The notes under the pieces: generated by a model | Told to the model about the DNA's origin: nothing | The model's input: only the letters and a program-made list of their open reading frames with translations | Database searches by the model: none | DNA from: Vibrio cidicii | Lineage (GTDB): Bacteria > Pseudomonadota > Gammaproteobacteria > Enterobacterales > Vibrionaceae | Direction of reading: 5' to 3' | Assembly: GCF_009763805.1 (NCBI RefSeq) | Contig: NZ_CP046804.1 | Span: forward strand, 744,001 to 808,000 | Length of the DNA stretch: 64,000 bases | In this document: one piece after another, positions 56,008 through 64,000 of the stretch | Layout of the letters: every line of letters begins with the position of its first letter | Numbering within the stretch: position 1 is the first letter of the stretch | Program-made: the position numbers and the translations under genes

Positions 56008-56646
56008 ATGATAAAAAATAATTGGTTAGTATTGGCGATTGTTCTTGGTAGCGTTGGTGTTGCTAGGGCGGAAAGTGACGATGGTTCTGTCGAAGAAGAA
56101 CAAGTGTATAACCATTTCTCTGCGTTCATTGGATCTGGCACGACAAATAAAAATTGGTTTGATGGCTCGAATGCCTCGTTTTTCGAGATCAGGTTCAACA
56201 AGCCGCTCTCTTCTGGTTGGCTGATGGAGGTAGATTACTCTGTGCAGTTTTTCCATCCAGACAACTTTACGGCAAGGGTGGATCGCGTGCTGATTTCCGG
56301 TGGGTATCACTATGACATCACAAGCCGATTAGATGTGTATGCGCTGTATGGTGTCGGGCTTCTGGGTTATGAACAACGAGACAATAAAACGGACAAAAAA
56401 CTCGATTCTCAGTCGGATTTACTCCAAGGTGCGAGGTTGGGGTTTAACTATCTGATTAACAGGGAAGTGACGCTCACTTTAGAAGGCGAGTTTACCCGCA
56501 GTGACTGGGTGGATGAGGACAACATCAAACTGGCATTCAACTATCAATGGAATGACGTCTTTGGCACAGGCATTTTTTACAAATATCGTGATGCCGGCAA
56601 AGATTACATCAGCGAAGGTGGTATCAGTGCACGCGTGATCTATTAG
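56008..56646 (+). CDS. Small outer-membrane beta-barrel protein
   Basis: The 212-residue precursor has a signal peptide (NWLVLAIVLGSVGVARA, cleavage before ESDDGS). The mature part alternates hydrophobic and polar residues in about eight strands (FFEIRFNKPL, LMEVDYSVQFF, VLISGGYHYDI, LDVYALYGVGLLGY, GARLGFNYL, LTLEGEFTR, IKLAFNYQW, GISARVIY) and ends in an aromatic residue, as outer-membrane barrels do. It resembles OmpA-like or OmpW-size barrels, but I do not recognise a named family. ATG 56008 follows AAGAAGGATG. Confidence 0.78.
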   Translation: MIKNNWLVLAIVLGSVGVARAESDDGSVEEEQVYNHFSAFIGSGTTNKNWFDGSNASFFEIRFNKPLSSGWLMEVDYSVQFFHPDNFTARVDRVLISGGYHYDITSRLDVYALYGVGLLGYEQRDNKTDKKLDSQSDLLQGARLGFNYLINREVTLTLEGEFTRSDWVDEDNIKLAFNYQWNDVFGTGIFYKYRDAGKDYISEGGISARVIY

Positions 56647-56672
56647 CGCTTTACTCAGTGATTGACAGTAAA

Positions 56673-56697
56673 AAAGGCCGAGAAACTCGGCCTTTGC
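56673..56697. terminator. Terminator between the barrel protein and aspC
   Basis: A perfect ten-base-pair stem AAAGGCCGAG/CTCGGCCTTT with loop AAA (56673-56695). The A-run and T-run flanks allow use by both convergent genes. Confidence 0.9.
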
Positions 56698-56718
56698 TTT
56701 TGTCTCTTTCGTCACTGA

Positions 56719-57909
56719 TTACAGCACTTGTGTAAGAGCTTTACATAGAGGGCCCATGTTCTCTTTAGTCATACCCGCTACGCTGATACGACCAGAGCCG
56801 ACGATGTAAATGGCAAATTCTTCTTTGAGGCGCGCTACTTGCTCTTTGTTTAGACCAGAGAAAGAGAACATGCCGTTTTGGCGTTCAATAAAGCTGAAAT
56901 CGGCATCGACGCCTTCCGCTTTAAGCGTCGCCACGAACAGCTCACGCATCTCTTGAATACGGTCACGCATTTCTGCCACTTCCGCTTCCCACTCAGCACG
57001 TAACGCGGCATCACTGAGAATGTAAGTAACCACGGCGCTACCGTGCGCAGGTGGGTTAGAGTAGATAGAACGGATGATGGCTTTCACTTGAGAGAATGCG
57101 GTTTCCGCAACGTCTTGGTTTTCTGCCACTAGGGTAAACGCACCCACACGCTCGTTGTACAGGCCAAAGTTCTTTGAGAAGGAACTCGCAACGAGAATCT
57201 CTTTGTTGTACTTAGCAAAAGTACGCAGACCTTGCGCATCTTCCTCGACACCTTTAGCAAAGCCTTGGTAAGCGAAATCGAACATCGGCAGCAGACCTTT
57301 TTCAGCCACCAGTTTCGCCAGCACTTCCCACTCTTGCTCGGTTGGGTCGATACCTGTCGGGTTGTGGCAGCATCCGTGAAGCAATACCACATCACCAGCA
57401 CTGGCTTTTTCTAGATCCGCAACCATGGCAGCAAAGTCTTTGTCTTTAGTTTGCGCGTTGTAGTAGCTGTATTCCGTCGTTTCAAGGCCAGCGGCTTTAA
57501 ACACACCGTGGTGGTTTGCCCAAGTTGGGTTGCTGATCCAGATCTTTACGTCGCCCAGTTGGCGCTTGATGAACTCGCCAGCCACACGCAATGCACCTGT
57601 ACCACCCGGTGCTTGGGCGGTTTTAGCACGTAGAGAAGCGAGGATATCTGAATCCTCACCGAAAAGTAGTTTCTGAACCGCCAGAGCGTATTCCGCGGTG
57701 CCTTCGATAGTCAGGTAAGACTTGGTTTTCTCGGTTTCAACTAAAGCAGCTTCTGCTTTTTTCACCGTTGCAAGAACAGGGGTCTCACCTTGTTCATTCT
57801 TATAAATACCAACACCAAGGTTAATTTTCCCCTGACGAGGGTCTTTTTTAAACTCTTCAGTCAGGCCAAGGATCGGGTCAGCCGGGGCGGCAACTACTTT
57901 TTCAAACAT
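56719..57909 (-). CDS. aspC: Aspartate/aromatic aminotransferase
   Basis: AspC interconverts aspartate and oxaloacetate and also handles aromatic amino acids. I place the start at ATG 57909 ([16 protein letters not shown]), which gives 396 residues as in E. coli; an ATG three codons earlier (57918) is possible. Class I aminotransferase features include [20 protein letters not shown], the PLP-lysine motif [15 protein letters not shown] and [10 protein letters not shown] with the carboxylate-binding arginine. It is a monocistronic gene. Confidence 0.95.
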   Translation of the reverse strand: MFEKVVAAPADPILGLTEEFKKDPRQGKINLGVGIYKNEQGETPVLATVKKAEAALVETEKTKSYLTIEGTAEYALAVQKLLFGEDSDILASLRAKTAQAPGGTGALRVAGEFIKRQLGDVKIWISNPTWANHHGVFKAAGLETTEYSYYNAQTKDKDFAAMVADLEKASAGDVVLLHGCCHNPTGIDPTEQEWEVLAKLVAEKGLLPMFDFAYQGFAKGVEEDAQGLRTFAKYNKEILVASSFSKNFGLYNERVGAFTLVAENQDVAETAFSQVKAIIRSIYSNPPAHGSAVVTYILSDAALRAEWEAEVAEMRDRIQEMRELFVATLKAEGVDADFSFIERQNGMFSFSGLNKEQVARLKEEFAIYIVGSGRISVAGMTKENMGPLCKALTQVL

Positions 57910-58243
57910 AATCTTCATCCATGTTAAATCGAAGGGGTAGGTCTGTTTATGTTTCAGTGCTAAGGCGCAGAAGTCAATGAAACATAATCAGACCCGCTCG
58001 TTGATCTGGAAACGCCTATGTCTGCGAGCATCTGGCAAAGTAGCAGCGAATGCTGACGAATAAGATTGGAGCAGACGGTGTATATTTATACCTTTCTGCC
58101 AGATCAGTGACAACACCTAGTGGCAGGAAAAGTTAAAATAATTTTGATTTGATCGCGAAGTGTCAATGAATTGCGAATTTTCATAATAAAACACCTTGGA
58201 AACAGCGGCTTTCCAAGGTGTAAAAAGCAAACGACTGGTCTTA
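57910..58243. other. Intergenic region upstream of aspC
   Basis: These 334 bases contain the upstream region of aspC and the downstream region of the HD-GYP gene (hairpin CACCTTGGAAA...TTTCCAAGGTG at about 58191-58221, which can end the HD-GYP transcript). No gene is seen. Confidence 0.6.
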
Positions 58244-59696
58244 TCAGTCTTGACCATCTTTGTAGCGCGCCGCAATCGCGCAGAAATCTTGCTCTACGGC
58301 AAGAAAAGCGTCGACAACCTGCGGGTCAAAATGTTTTCCTCGTCCTTCTAAGATAATTTCTCGCGCTTTTTCATGGCTAAATGCCGGCTTGTAAACCCGT
58401 TTGGAGATAAGTGCGTCATAAACATCGGCCAGTGCCATCAAGCGTCCGGAAAGCGGGATCTCTTCACCGGAGAGTTGATTTGGGTAACCCGAACCATCCC
58501 ATTTTTCATGGTGAGTGAGGGATATTTCCTTGGCAACACGCAGAAAAGAGCTCGAACCCATACGTTTTTCGGCGATAGAGAGCGCATCTGCGCCGATCTG
58601 CGGGTGGCCTTTCATGATGGCAAACTCTTCATCGGTAAGCTTTCCGGGCTTGAGTAGCACGCTATCAGGAATGCCCACTTTACCGACATCGTGTAATGGG
58701 GCGGACTTGTATAACAGATCAATGTATTTGGCTGTCAGTAGTGACTGGTGTTGTGGGCTTTGTGCCAAAAAGGTGGCGAGTGCTCGCACATATTCTTGGG
58801 TGCGAATGATGTGCGCGCCTGTTTCGTTGTCCCGAGACTCAGCAAGTGCGGCTAAGCTGACGATGGCAACGTCGCGGGTGGTTTGCACTTCATCCTGCGC
58901 CGATTTTAAGCTGTCGAGCATTTTATTGGTGAGCGAGGCCATGGCACCCAGTTTCGTTGTGCTCAAAAACTGGCAAGCGCTGGCTGATGTCGCCTTGCGT
59001 CACGAGTTGCAACTTACGCTCTTGGCTTAGTAGGACTTTCTTCATCAATTTGCTCCAAAGGAGCAAAATCGCAACAACATAACCGCCAAGGACTAAGGAA
59101 AGATAGATAAACTCTTTGATAATACTGGTTTTTCCGCTGCCATCGAGCAATCGTTCTGGGTTGTGTTCTAGCCAGAAAATGTCTTTGACTGCCACCATGG
59201 TCAGCATGGTAGTTAATGCGCAGATTAAAATAATCATCATTACAATCAACTGTTTAACAATAGATTGCCGTTGTCCGGTCAGTTCCAACGGGTAAGTATT
59301 TTCAGACGATAAAGTGTCGAATTGTTTGGTTCTCGCCTCCAATTGCAACAAAAGGCCAGTAAAAAAGCCAAACAGCGTCATACCGAACAGTACCTTGAGG
59401 TTACTGTCGATAGTGAAGTCATATTGCAGATTGTAATAGATGGCTAGAGGAAGGCTGCCAACAAAAAACAAACTGGTGTCTAAGCGCGCGAAGAGAAGCG
59501 CCTGGCTCCAACGATGATGAATAAGCACAAAGTGGCGCAGGACATACATCACAACAAAGAGACACGCGGTTTGTGCCAGCACTTCTATTGGTGTGAGTGA
59601 AGCCAGCATTGGGCAAACTCGGCCACCGTAGTTGCCAAAAATGAGAGCAGCGAGAAAGTAAAGCTTCAATGTAAGAGACGAGTTGTAGTAGGTCAT
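58244..59696 (-). CDS. Membrane HD-GYP cyclic-di-GMP phosphodiesterase, frameshifted as read
   Basis: The N-terminal ~270 residues hold several transmembrane segments and a HAMP-like linker (KVLLSQERKLQLVTQGDISQ shortened to LQLVTQGDISQRLPVFEHN). The frame then breaks; removing one base in GTTTC at 58951-58955 (sense GAAAC) gives EHNELGAMASLTNKML and a 483-residue protein. The HD-GYP domain is complete: ETGAHIIRTQEYVRALA, LLYKSAPLHDVGKVGIPD, KPGKLTDEEF, HHEKWDGSGYP and LADVYDALISKRVYK. It should hydrolyse cyclic-di-GMP to pGpG and GMP. V. cholerae carries a similar gene in the same neighbourhood, as I recall. Confidence 0.9.
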
Positions 59697-59847
59697 GTGG
59701 CTGGCCGTGACGGAAAAGGGATCTGTTTAGAGTAAAGCATCTTCTGCCAATTGCGCTAGCGTACCGTTATGCCTGACATGGCAAATAATGGGCACTTTAT
59801 CGCGTCATGGCGCTGACAGATAACGTATAGCTAGGGGTGACGCGAAG

Positions 59848-59876
59848 AAAAACGCCCGTGATTTGGGCGTTTTTTC
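59848..59876 (-). terminator. Terminator downstream of the 99-residue protein gene
   Basis: Stem ACGCCC/GGGCGT extended by A-T pairs with a seven-base loop (59848-59875), T-rich on both sides. It lies 34 bases after the minus-strand stop at 59910. Confidence 0.85.
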
Positions 59877-59909
59877 ATATAGCTTGAGCGATTCGTTTCC
59901 GCTAGGTGG

Positions 59910-60209
59910 CTACTTTTTCAGATCAAACTCAGATTCGATTGCGTTGGTTTCTATCTCTGGGTTCTCAGCCAATTTTTTGCTCGCCCAATCATTGACTTGT
60001 TTTACAATGGCTTTGAGCGCGTGCGTTTTGGTCGCTTGAACACCGCTCTCTATTTCCAGCTTCTGTTTGAGGTGAGATCCTGTCGCATCTTCTGCAATAT
60101 GCAGCCAATCTGGATGCCAGTAGTACGGCTGACCTGAAGGTGTGCTCCAGCTATGAACACCATTCGATTCGCCTTTGTATTGGATATCATCTGCGTTATA
60201 TTTCTTCAT
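59910..60209 (-). CDS. Conserved hypothetical protein, 99 aa
   Basis: A small soluble protein starts at ATG 60209 (MKKYNADDIQYKGESNGVHS) with AGAGATGG upstream; an ATG three codons earlier has no room for a ribosome site. It is rich in Trp, His and Tyr (WSTPSGQPYYWHPDWLH) in its first half and helical with Lys/Glu in its second. I do not recognise the family. It has its own terminator. Confidence 0.72.
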   Translation of the reverse strand: MKKYNADDIQYKGESNGVHSWSTPSGQPYYWHPDWLHIAEDATGSHLKQKLEIESGVQATKTHALKAIVKQVNDWASKKLAENPEIETNAIESEFDLKK

Positions 60210-60448
60210 GTTTTCCATCTCTTTGTTAAGGGACAGCTGTGCTTGCTGTCACGCAAATCACAGTAAATGTAACAAAAGAATATAAAAATAACGTGAAGTT
60301 CATCTCGTTATTTTTAGGCTAGGTGACGTTAAACCTGCGAAGGTCTCAATTCAGCATTTTTCTCTCTCGAATTTGCATGAGCTATGAAAAAATCACGCCT
60401 TATTGATTAATAGAGCAACGTTTTAGCACAAATCTACCTGAGGAAATT

Positions 60449-61858
60449 ATGAGTCGTTACCGCCAACTTGCGGAGCTATTTAAAACACAGATCCAACAAA
60501 AAACATGGCGAGCGGGGGAGAAACTGCCCTCAGTCCGAGCGACCAGCCGCAGCCACGCTGTCAGCCCTGGTACGGTATTGCAAGCCTACCAACTGTTAGA
60601 GTCGCAGGGGTGGATCAGTGCAAAACCGCAATCGGGCTATTTTGTGACGCCGGACTTAGCGCGTTTTGCCGATACGAGAGCGACTAGTCCTGCCATACGA
60701 CAATCCATTGACGACGAACTGTATGATTTCCTCAAGCATCAAAGTAATAAAGCCGCGGTGCCATTGGGTTCGGCCTTTCCAGACCCGAGTTTGTTTCCAC
60801 TCGCGGCGCTAAATCGCAACTTGGCCAGTTCCGGGCGCAAGATGTCGGTAGATTTGCTGGCTGACAACCTGCCGCCTGGTTGTGAATCGTTGCGCCGGCT
60901 GATTGCGCAGCGCTATATACAGCAAGGGATGGACATCTCACACGACGACATTGTGATCACCTCAGGCGCGTTGGAGGCACTTAACCTCAGCCTTCAGGCC
61001 GTGGTCAATAAAGGGGATTATGTGGTTATCGAAACCCCAACTTTCTATGGTGCGCTGCAAGCGGTTGAGCGTTTGGGGCTAAATGCGATTGAGGTGCCAG
61101 TTGATGCCACTTCAGGGCTCTGTTTAGGCCGCCTTGAAGAAGCCTTTGCCAATCACCCTGTTCGCGCGTGTTGGCTGATGACCAATTTTCATAACCCGAC
61201 TGGAACTACGCTGAGTGCAGATAAAAAACAAGCGGTCATGGACTTAGCAAACCGCTACGACGTGGTGGTGATTGAAGATGATGTTTACGCGGAACTCTCA
61301 TTTGCCATGCCAAGACCGCTGCCTTTAAAAGCGTATGATCAACAAGATCGTGTTTTGCTTTGTGGCTCGTTTTCCAAATGTTTGTGCCCAGGTTATCGCA
61401 TCGGTTGGGTGGTGAATCAAACCTACCACGAGCGCATTCAAAAGTTGCAACTGGTGTCAACCTTGTCGGGCAGTGCGCCTGTACAACTTGGTGTTGCGCA
61501 CTATTTGCAGCATGACAGTTATGAAAATCACCTGAGAAAACTGCGCAAAAGTTTATCAGCGCGTCAGCAGAAAATGGTCGATGCCATCAAGGCCTCTTTT
61601 CCACCAGAGGTCAGTTTTTTTGTGCCACAAGGCGGTTATTTTCTATGGCTCAAGTTACCCGATGGGGTAAATAGCCTTGAGGTCTACCAAAAGCTACTCG
61701 AATCTGGAATGACTTCCGCTTACGGTGGATTGTTTGCTCGTGACGATCGCCATGACAACTATTTAAGGCTAAATAGCTCATTTTCTGAGCGTGATGACTT
61801 TATTCCAGTCATGGAAAAAATGGCGCAGGTGATTCGCTCTCTACTAAGAACTGTTTAG
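60449..61858 (+). CDS. MocR-type GntR/aminotransferase-like regulator (YdcR-like)
   Basis: The 469-residue protein joins a GntR winged helix (about 1-70: YRQLAELFKTQIQQKTW, LPSVRATSRSHAVSPGTVL) to a class I aminotransferase-like domain with HNPTGTTLSADKK, EDDVYAELSF and the PLP-lysine motif GSFSKCLCPGYRIGW. MocR regulators sense PLP or an amino-acid adduct and control nearby genes. It is close to E. coli YdcR in layout. The downstream small membrane-protein gene (61936) is a possible target or operon partner. Confidence 0.9.
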   Translation: MSRYRQLAELFKTQIQQKTWRAGEKLPSVRATSRSHAVSPGTVLQAYQLLESQGWISAKPQSGYFVTPDLARFADTRATSPAIRQSIDDELYDFLKHQSNKAAVPLGSAFPDPSLFPLAALNRNLASSGRKMSVDLLADNLPPGCESLRRLIAQRYIQQGMDISHDDIVITSGALEALNLSLQAVVNKGDYVVIETPTFYGALQAVERLGLNAIEVPVDATSGLCLGRLEEAFANHPVRACWLMTNFHNPTGTTLSADKKQAVMDLANRYDVVVIEDDVYAELSFAMPRPLPLKAYDQQDRVLLCGSFSKCLCPGYRIGWVVNQTYHERIQKLQLVSTLSGSAPVQLGVAHYLQHDSYENHLRKLRKSLSARQQKMVDAIKASFPPEVSFFVPQGGYFLWLKLPDGVNSLEVYQKLLESGMTSAYGGLFARDDRHDNYLRLNSSFSERDDFIPVMEKMAQVIRSLLRTV

Positions 61859-61935
61859 CGATTTTCAAGCGGAACTGTACCAGAGTGATGTCCACCTTTT
61901 GTGTTTCAATGGAGGCACAAACTGAGGAGGTAATC

Positions 61936-62145
61936 ATGGCAAAACAGGCTGTGAAAGATGAAGTGAGGTTGATCGGTATCGCCATTTTCAGTGCTTTGTT
62001 GTTGGTGTTTGCGCATTTGATCTTGGCGAAATCCTTCGCTCAATTGGTATGGACAGAGTACACCGCGGCGGTGATTCCATTTATGCTGCTTGCCCTGTGT
62101 GTGGTGGGCGTAAGGTACGCACAACGTGCAGATCAAAATGGCTAA
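61936..62145 (+). CDS. Small two-pass membrane protein, 69 aa
   Basis: ATG 61936 has an ideal GAGGAGG six bases upstream and starts MAKQAVKDEVRLIG. Two hydrophobic segments are visible (about residues 12-33, IAIFSALLLVFAHLIL; about 42-62, AAVIPFMLLALCVVGVRYA). No family is recognised. It follows the MocR regulator by 77 bases and may be co-transcribed. Confidence 0.75.
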   Translation: MAKQAVKDEVRLIGIAIFSALLLVFAHLILAKSFAQLVWTEYTAAVIPFMLLALCVVGVRYAQRADQNG

Positions 62146-62156
62146 CACCAGCCATG

Positions 62157-62184
62157 AAAAAGGCCTCCAAATTTGGAGGCCTTT
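62157..62184. terminator. Bidirectional terminator before asnS
   Basis: A near-perfect palindrome AAAGGCCTCCAAA/TTTGGAGGCCTTT (62158-62183) lies between the small membrane-protein gene and asnS, which converge. Confidence 0.92.
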
Positions 62185-62206
62185 GTGCATTAAGCTTCTG
62201 TTTACA

Positions 62207-63607
62207 TTAGAAGTTTGCAGAGCGTGGTGTACGTGGGAATGGGATCACGTCACGTACGTTGCCCATACCCGTTACGTAAGAAACCAGACGCTCGAAGCCT
62301 AAACCAAAGCCTGCGTGTGGCACGGTGCCGTAACGGCGCAGGTCACGGTACCAGCTCATGTGCTCAGGATCGATACCCATTTCCACCATACGTGAGTCTA
62401 GGACGTCTAAACGCTCTTCACGCTGAGAACCACCGATGATTTCGCCAATGCCAGGGGCAAGAACGTCCATCGCTGCCACGGTTTTACCATCGTCGTTGAG
62501 ACGCATGTAGAACGCTTTGATGTCTTTCGGGTAGTTCTTCACAATCACTGGCGCTTTGAAGTGTTCTTCTGCAAGGTAACGCTCATGTTCAGAAGACATG
62601 TCGATGCCCCATTCCACTGGGAATTCAAACTCGCGACCAGAATCCAGCAGAATTTGGATCGCATCAGTGTAATCCACTTGGGCAAAATCAGAAGAGACAA
62701 ACTGCTCTAGACGGGTGATGGCATCTTTGTCGATACGGCTGGCGAAGAACTCAAGATCGTCACGACGCTCTTCTAGCACGGCTTTAAACACGTACTTCAG
62801 CATATCTTCCGCAAGCTTCGCGATGTCGTTGAGATCAGCAAACGCCACTTCAGGCTCCACCATCCAGAATTCTGCAAGGTGACGGCTGGTGTTTGAGTTT
62901 TCCGCGCGGAACGTTGGGCCAAATGTGTAGATCTTGCTCAGAGCACACGCATACGCTTCGCCGTTAAGTTGACCAGATACGGTTAGGAAAGTCTCTTTAC
63001 CGAAGAAATCTTCGTTAAAGTCGACATCGCCGTTTTCTTTGCGTGGCAGGTTAGCCAGATCCAGTGTGGATACACGGAACATTTCACCCGCACCTTCTGC
63101 GTCGGATGCCGTGATCAATGGGGCAGATAGCCAGTAGTAGCCTTGCTCATGGTAGAAACGGTGGATAGCCTGAGACAGCGTATGGCGAACACGAGCGACC
63201 GCACCGATGACGTTGGTACGTGGGCGAAGATGAGCCACTTCACGTAAGTACTCAATTGAGTGACGAGTTTTCGCCATTGGGTAAGTGTCAGCGTCTTCAA
63301 CCCAGCCAACCACTTTTACTTCTGTGGCCGCCAGTTCAAACGCTTGGCCAGACGCTGGGGACTCAACAACCTTACCGGTTACTTCAACAGAGCAGCCCGT
63401 GGTGAGCTTTAATACTTCGTCGTTGTAATTATTCAGATTATTTGGGACCACGGCCTGAATCGGGTCGAAACAAGAGCCGTCGTAGATGGCAAGAAAAGAG
63501 ATTCCAGCTTTGGAATCACGACGTGTACGGATCCAGCCGCGTACAGTGACTTCACTGTCTACTGCCAGCTTACCGCTTAATACGTCTTTTACAGGCGCGT
63601 AAGTCAT
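62207..63607 (-). CDS. asnS: Asparaginyl-tRNA synthetase
   Basis: AsnS charges tRNA-Asn. The 466-residue protein has an N-terminal OB anticodon-binding domain (about 1-110: [16 protein letters not shown]) and a class IIb catalytic core with motif 2 ([22 protein letters not shown], key part [21 protein letters not shown] shortened) and motif 3 [15 protein letters not shown]. Length equals E. coli AsnRS. It ends PRTPRSANF, as expected for AsnRS. Confidence 0.98.
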   Translation of the reverse strand: MTYAPVKDVLSGKLAVDSEVTVRGWIRTRRDSKAGISFLAIYDGSCFDPIQAVVPNNLNNYNDEVLKLTTGCSVEVTGKVVESPASGQAFELAATEVKVVGWVEDADTYPMAKTRHSIEYLREVAHLRPRTNVIGAVARVRHTLSQAIHRFYHEQGYYWLSAPLITASDAEGAGEMFRVSTLDLANLPRKENGDVDFNEDFFGKETFLTVSGQLNGEAYACALSKIYTFGPTFRAENSNTSRHLAEFWMVEPEVAFADLNDIAKLAEDMLKYVFKAVLEERRDDLEFFASRIDKDAITRLEQFVSSDFAQVDYTDAIQILLDSGREFEFPVEWGIDMSSEHERYLAEEHFKAPVIVKNYPKDIKAFYMRLNDDGKTVAAMDVLAPGIGEIIGGSQREERLDVLDSRMVEMGIDPEHMSWYRDLRRYGTVPHAGFGLGFERLVSYVTGMGNVRDVIPFPRTPRSANF

Positions 63608-63638
63608 GTTTTAAATAATCTCCATTGAGGTAAACATT

Positions 63639-63689
63639 CAACCCAATGCTTTGCTTAGTTGTTCAAAGATTAAGCGAAACATTGGGTTG
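63639..63689 (-). repeat. Long imperfect inverted repeat in the asnS leader
   Basis: Arms 63639-63657 and 63671-63689 pair over 19 positions with one mismatch and one wobble (CAACCCAATG pairs with CATTGGGTTG) around a 13-base loop. It lies 32 bases upstream of the asnS start on the transcribed strand and downstream of the chemoreceptor stop. With no T-run it is more likely a leader structure than a terminator. Confidence 0.75.
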
Positions 63690-63775
63690 GGTAGAATTTT
63701 ACAGATTCAACGAAACATATTACCTGTCAAATCGTCAGCATCAACCTTTAATGTTCATTCCAACAAAGAAATTAG

Positions 63776-64000
63776 CTATTTTGCTCTGACTTTGCTCTCT
63801 GTTAAGGAGAATTGGTTGAGCAGAAGCTCTAAACGCTCAGACAGTTGCTCAAGTTCGATACTAATGTTTCTTGCTTCAGTGGCAGAGCGTGAGGTGTCGT
63901 CCGCGTGTCTGGCGATGGTATCGACCGTGGTCTGTACCGACATGCAACTTGCGCCAGCCGATTCAGTTTGCATTTGGATATGTTTGGCGTGTTCGAGCAC
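63776..64000 (-). CDS. Methyl-accepting chemotaxis protein, C-terminal end (cut by window edge)
   Basis: About 74 codons of a frame open to the window edge end at TAG 63776. The sequence (QTESAGASCMSVQTTVDTIA, then ARNISIELEQLSERLELLLNQF) is the last part of a chemoreceptor signalling domain with its final methylation helix and a tail resembling QLSERL...LLNQF of Vibrio MCPs. Sensor domain lies outside the window. Confidence 0.85.
   Translation of the reverse strand: MLEHAKHIQMQTESAGASCMSVQTTVDTIARHADDTSRSATEARNISIELEQLSERLELLLNQFSLTESKVRAK

Noticed and set aside
4077..58955. Programmed ribosomal frameshifting at the repeated GTTTC/GAAAC sites
   Set aside because: Six sites are GTTTC and four are GAAAC in the coding sense, in unrelated codon phases and without shared downstream structures. 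A translational signal would be strand-specific. Several affected genes are never known to use frameshifting.
1..64000. Mobile elements, CRISPR arrays, integron or prophage
   Set aside because: No transposase, integrase, phage gene, spaced repeat array or attC-like array is visible; gene content and order look like conserved core chromosome.

Overview
The window is chromosomal DNA of a Vibrio species. The evidence is a Vibrio-type norspermidine operon (fused diaminobutyrate aminotransferase/decarboxylase, carboxynorspermidine dehydrogenase, nspC), a VarA-UvrC-PgsA-tRNA block, a CosR/OpuD-type compatible-solute pair, and a gene order that I recall as similar to Vibrio cholerae chromosome I (ubiG/gyrA, ribA-irpA, TRAP-two-component, cosR-opuD, aspC, HD-GYP, asnS). 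Genus is near certain. Species is not decided by the sequence; a V. vulnificus-like organism is only a guess. I see no prophage, insertion sequence, integron or CRISPR array.

Layout. 1-5 kb: start of the trp operon (trpE 5' part, trpL attenuator, TrpR operator), divergent from rnm-yciO, then rluB, yciU and efpL. 5-10 kb: a nucleotidyltransferase-fold protein, a membrane EIIC-EAL cyclic-di-GMP phosphodiesterase and polB. 10.7-14.5 kb: varA, uvrC, pgsA and a Cys-Gly-Leu-Gly tRNA cluster. 14.6-20.4 kb: a structured leader and the norspermidine operon. 20.4-31.5 kb: an ACT-domain regulator, a DUF3943 protein, a CinA-like protein, class Ia ribonucleotide reductase (nrdA-nrdB-yfaE) with NrdR and DnaA sites, ubiG and gyrA. 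32.0-33.0 kb: an AT-rich, gene-poor stretch with a dense GATC cluster and an attenuator-like terminator ahead of ribA. 33.7-38.7 kb: a putatively Fur-regulated imelysin / di-haem oxidoreductase / imelysin / DUF1513 cassette. 38.7-43 kb: murein enzymes (ldtD, mepK), a glyoxalase-II-like hydrolase and two poorly known proteins. 43.4-48.6 kb: a TRAP transporter with its own sensor kinase and regulator. 48.6-51 kb: cosR and a BCCT transporter. 51-64 kb: a chemoreceptor, an exonuclease plus cNMP/CBS/DUF294 pair, a beta-barrel protein, aspC, an HD-GYP phosphodiesterase, a MocR-type regulator, asnS and the end of another chemoreceptor.

Functional themes are cyclic-di-GMP turnover (EAL and HD-GYP), polyamine synthesis that in Vibrio feeds biofilm control, iron-linked periplasmic proteins, cell-wall 3-3 crosslinking and hydrolysis, osmolyte uptake, and nucleotide/DNA metabolism.

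The most striking observation is about the sequence itself. Ten otherwise intact genes are each broken by one extra base, and all ten sites have the same form: a GTTC (GAAC on the other strand) has become GTTTC (GAAAC). Removing that one base restores a full-length family member every time. Two further frameshifts sit in runs of five G/C. Because the ten sites are symmetric with respect to coding strand, a DNA-level cause (systematic base-calling error at a particular context, or a real mutational bias) fits better than programmed ribosomal frameshifting. I annotate these genes over their full reconstructed span.
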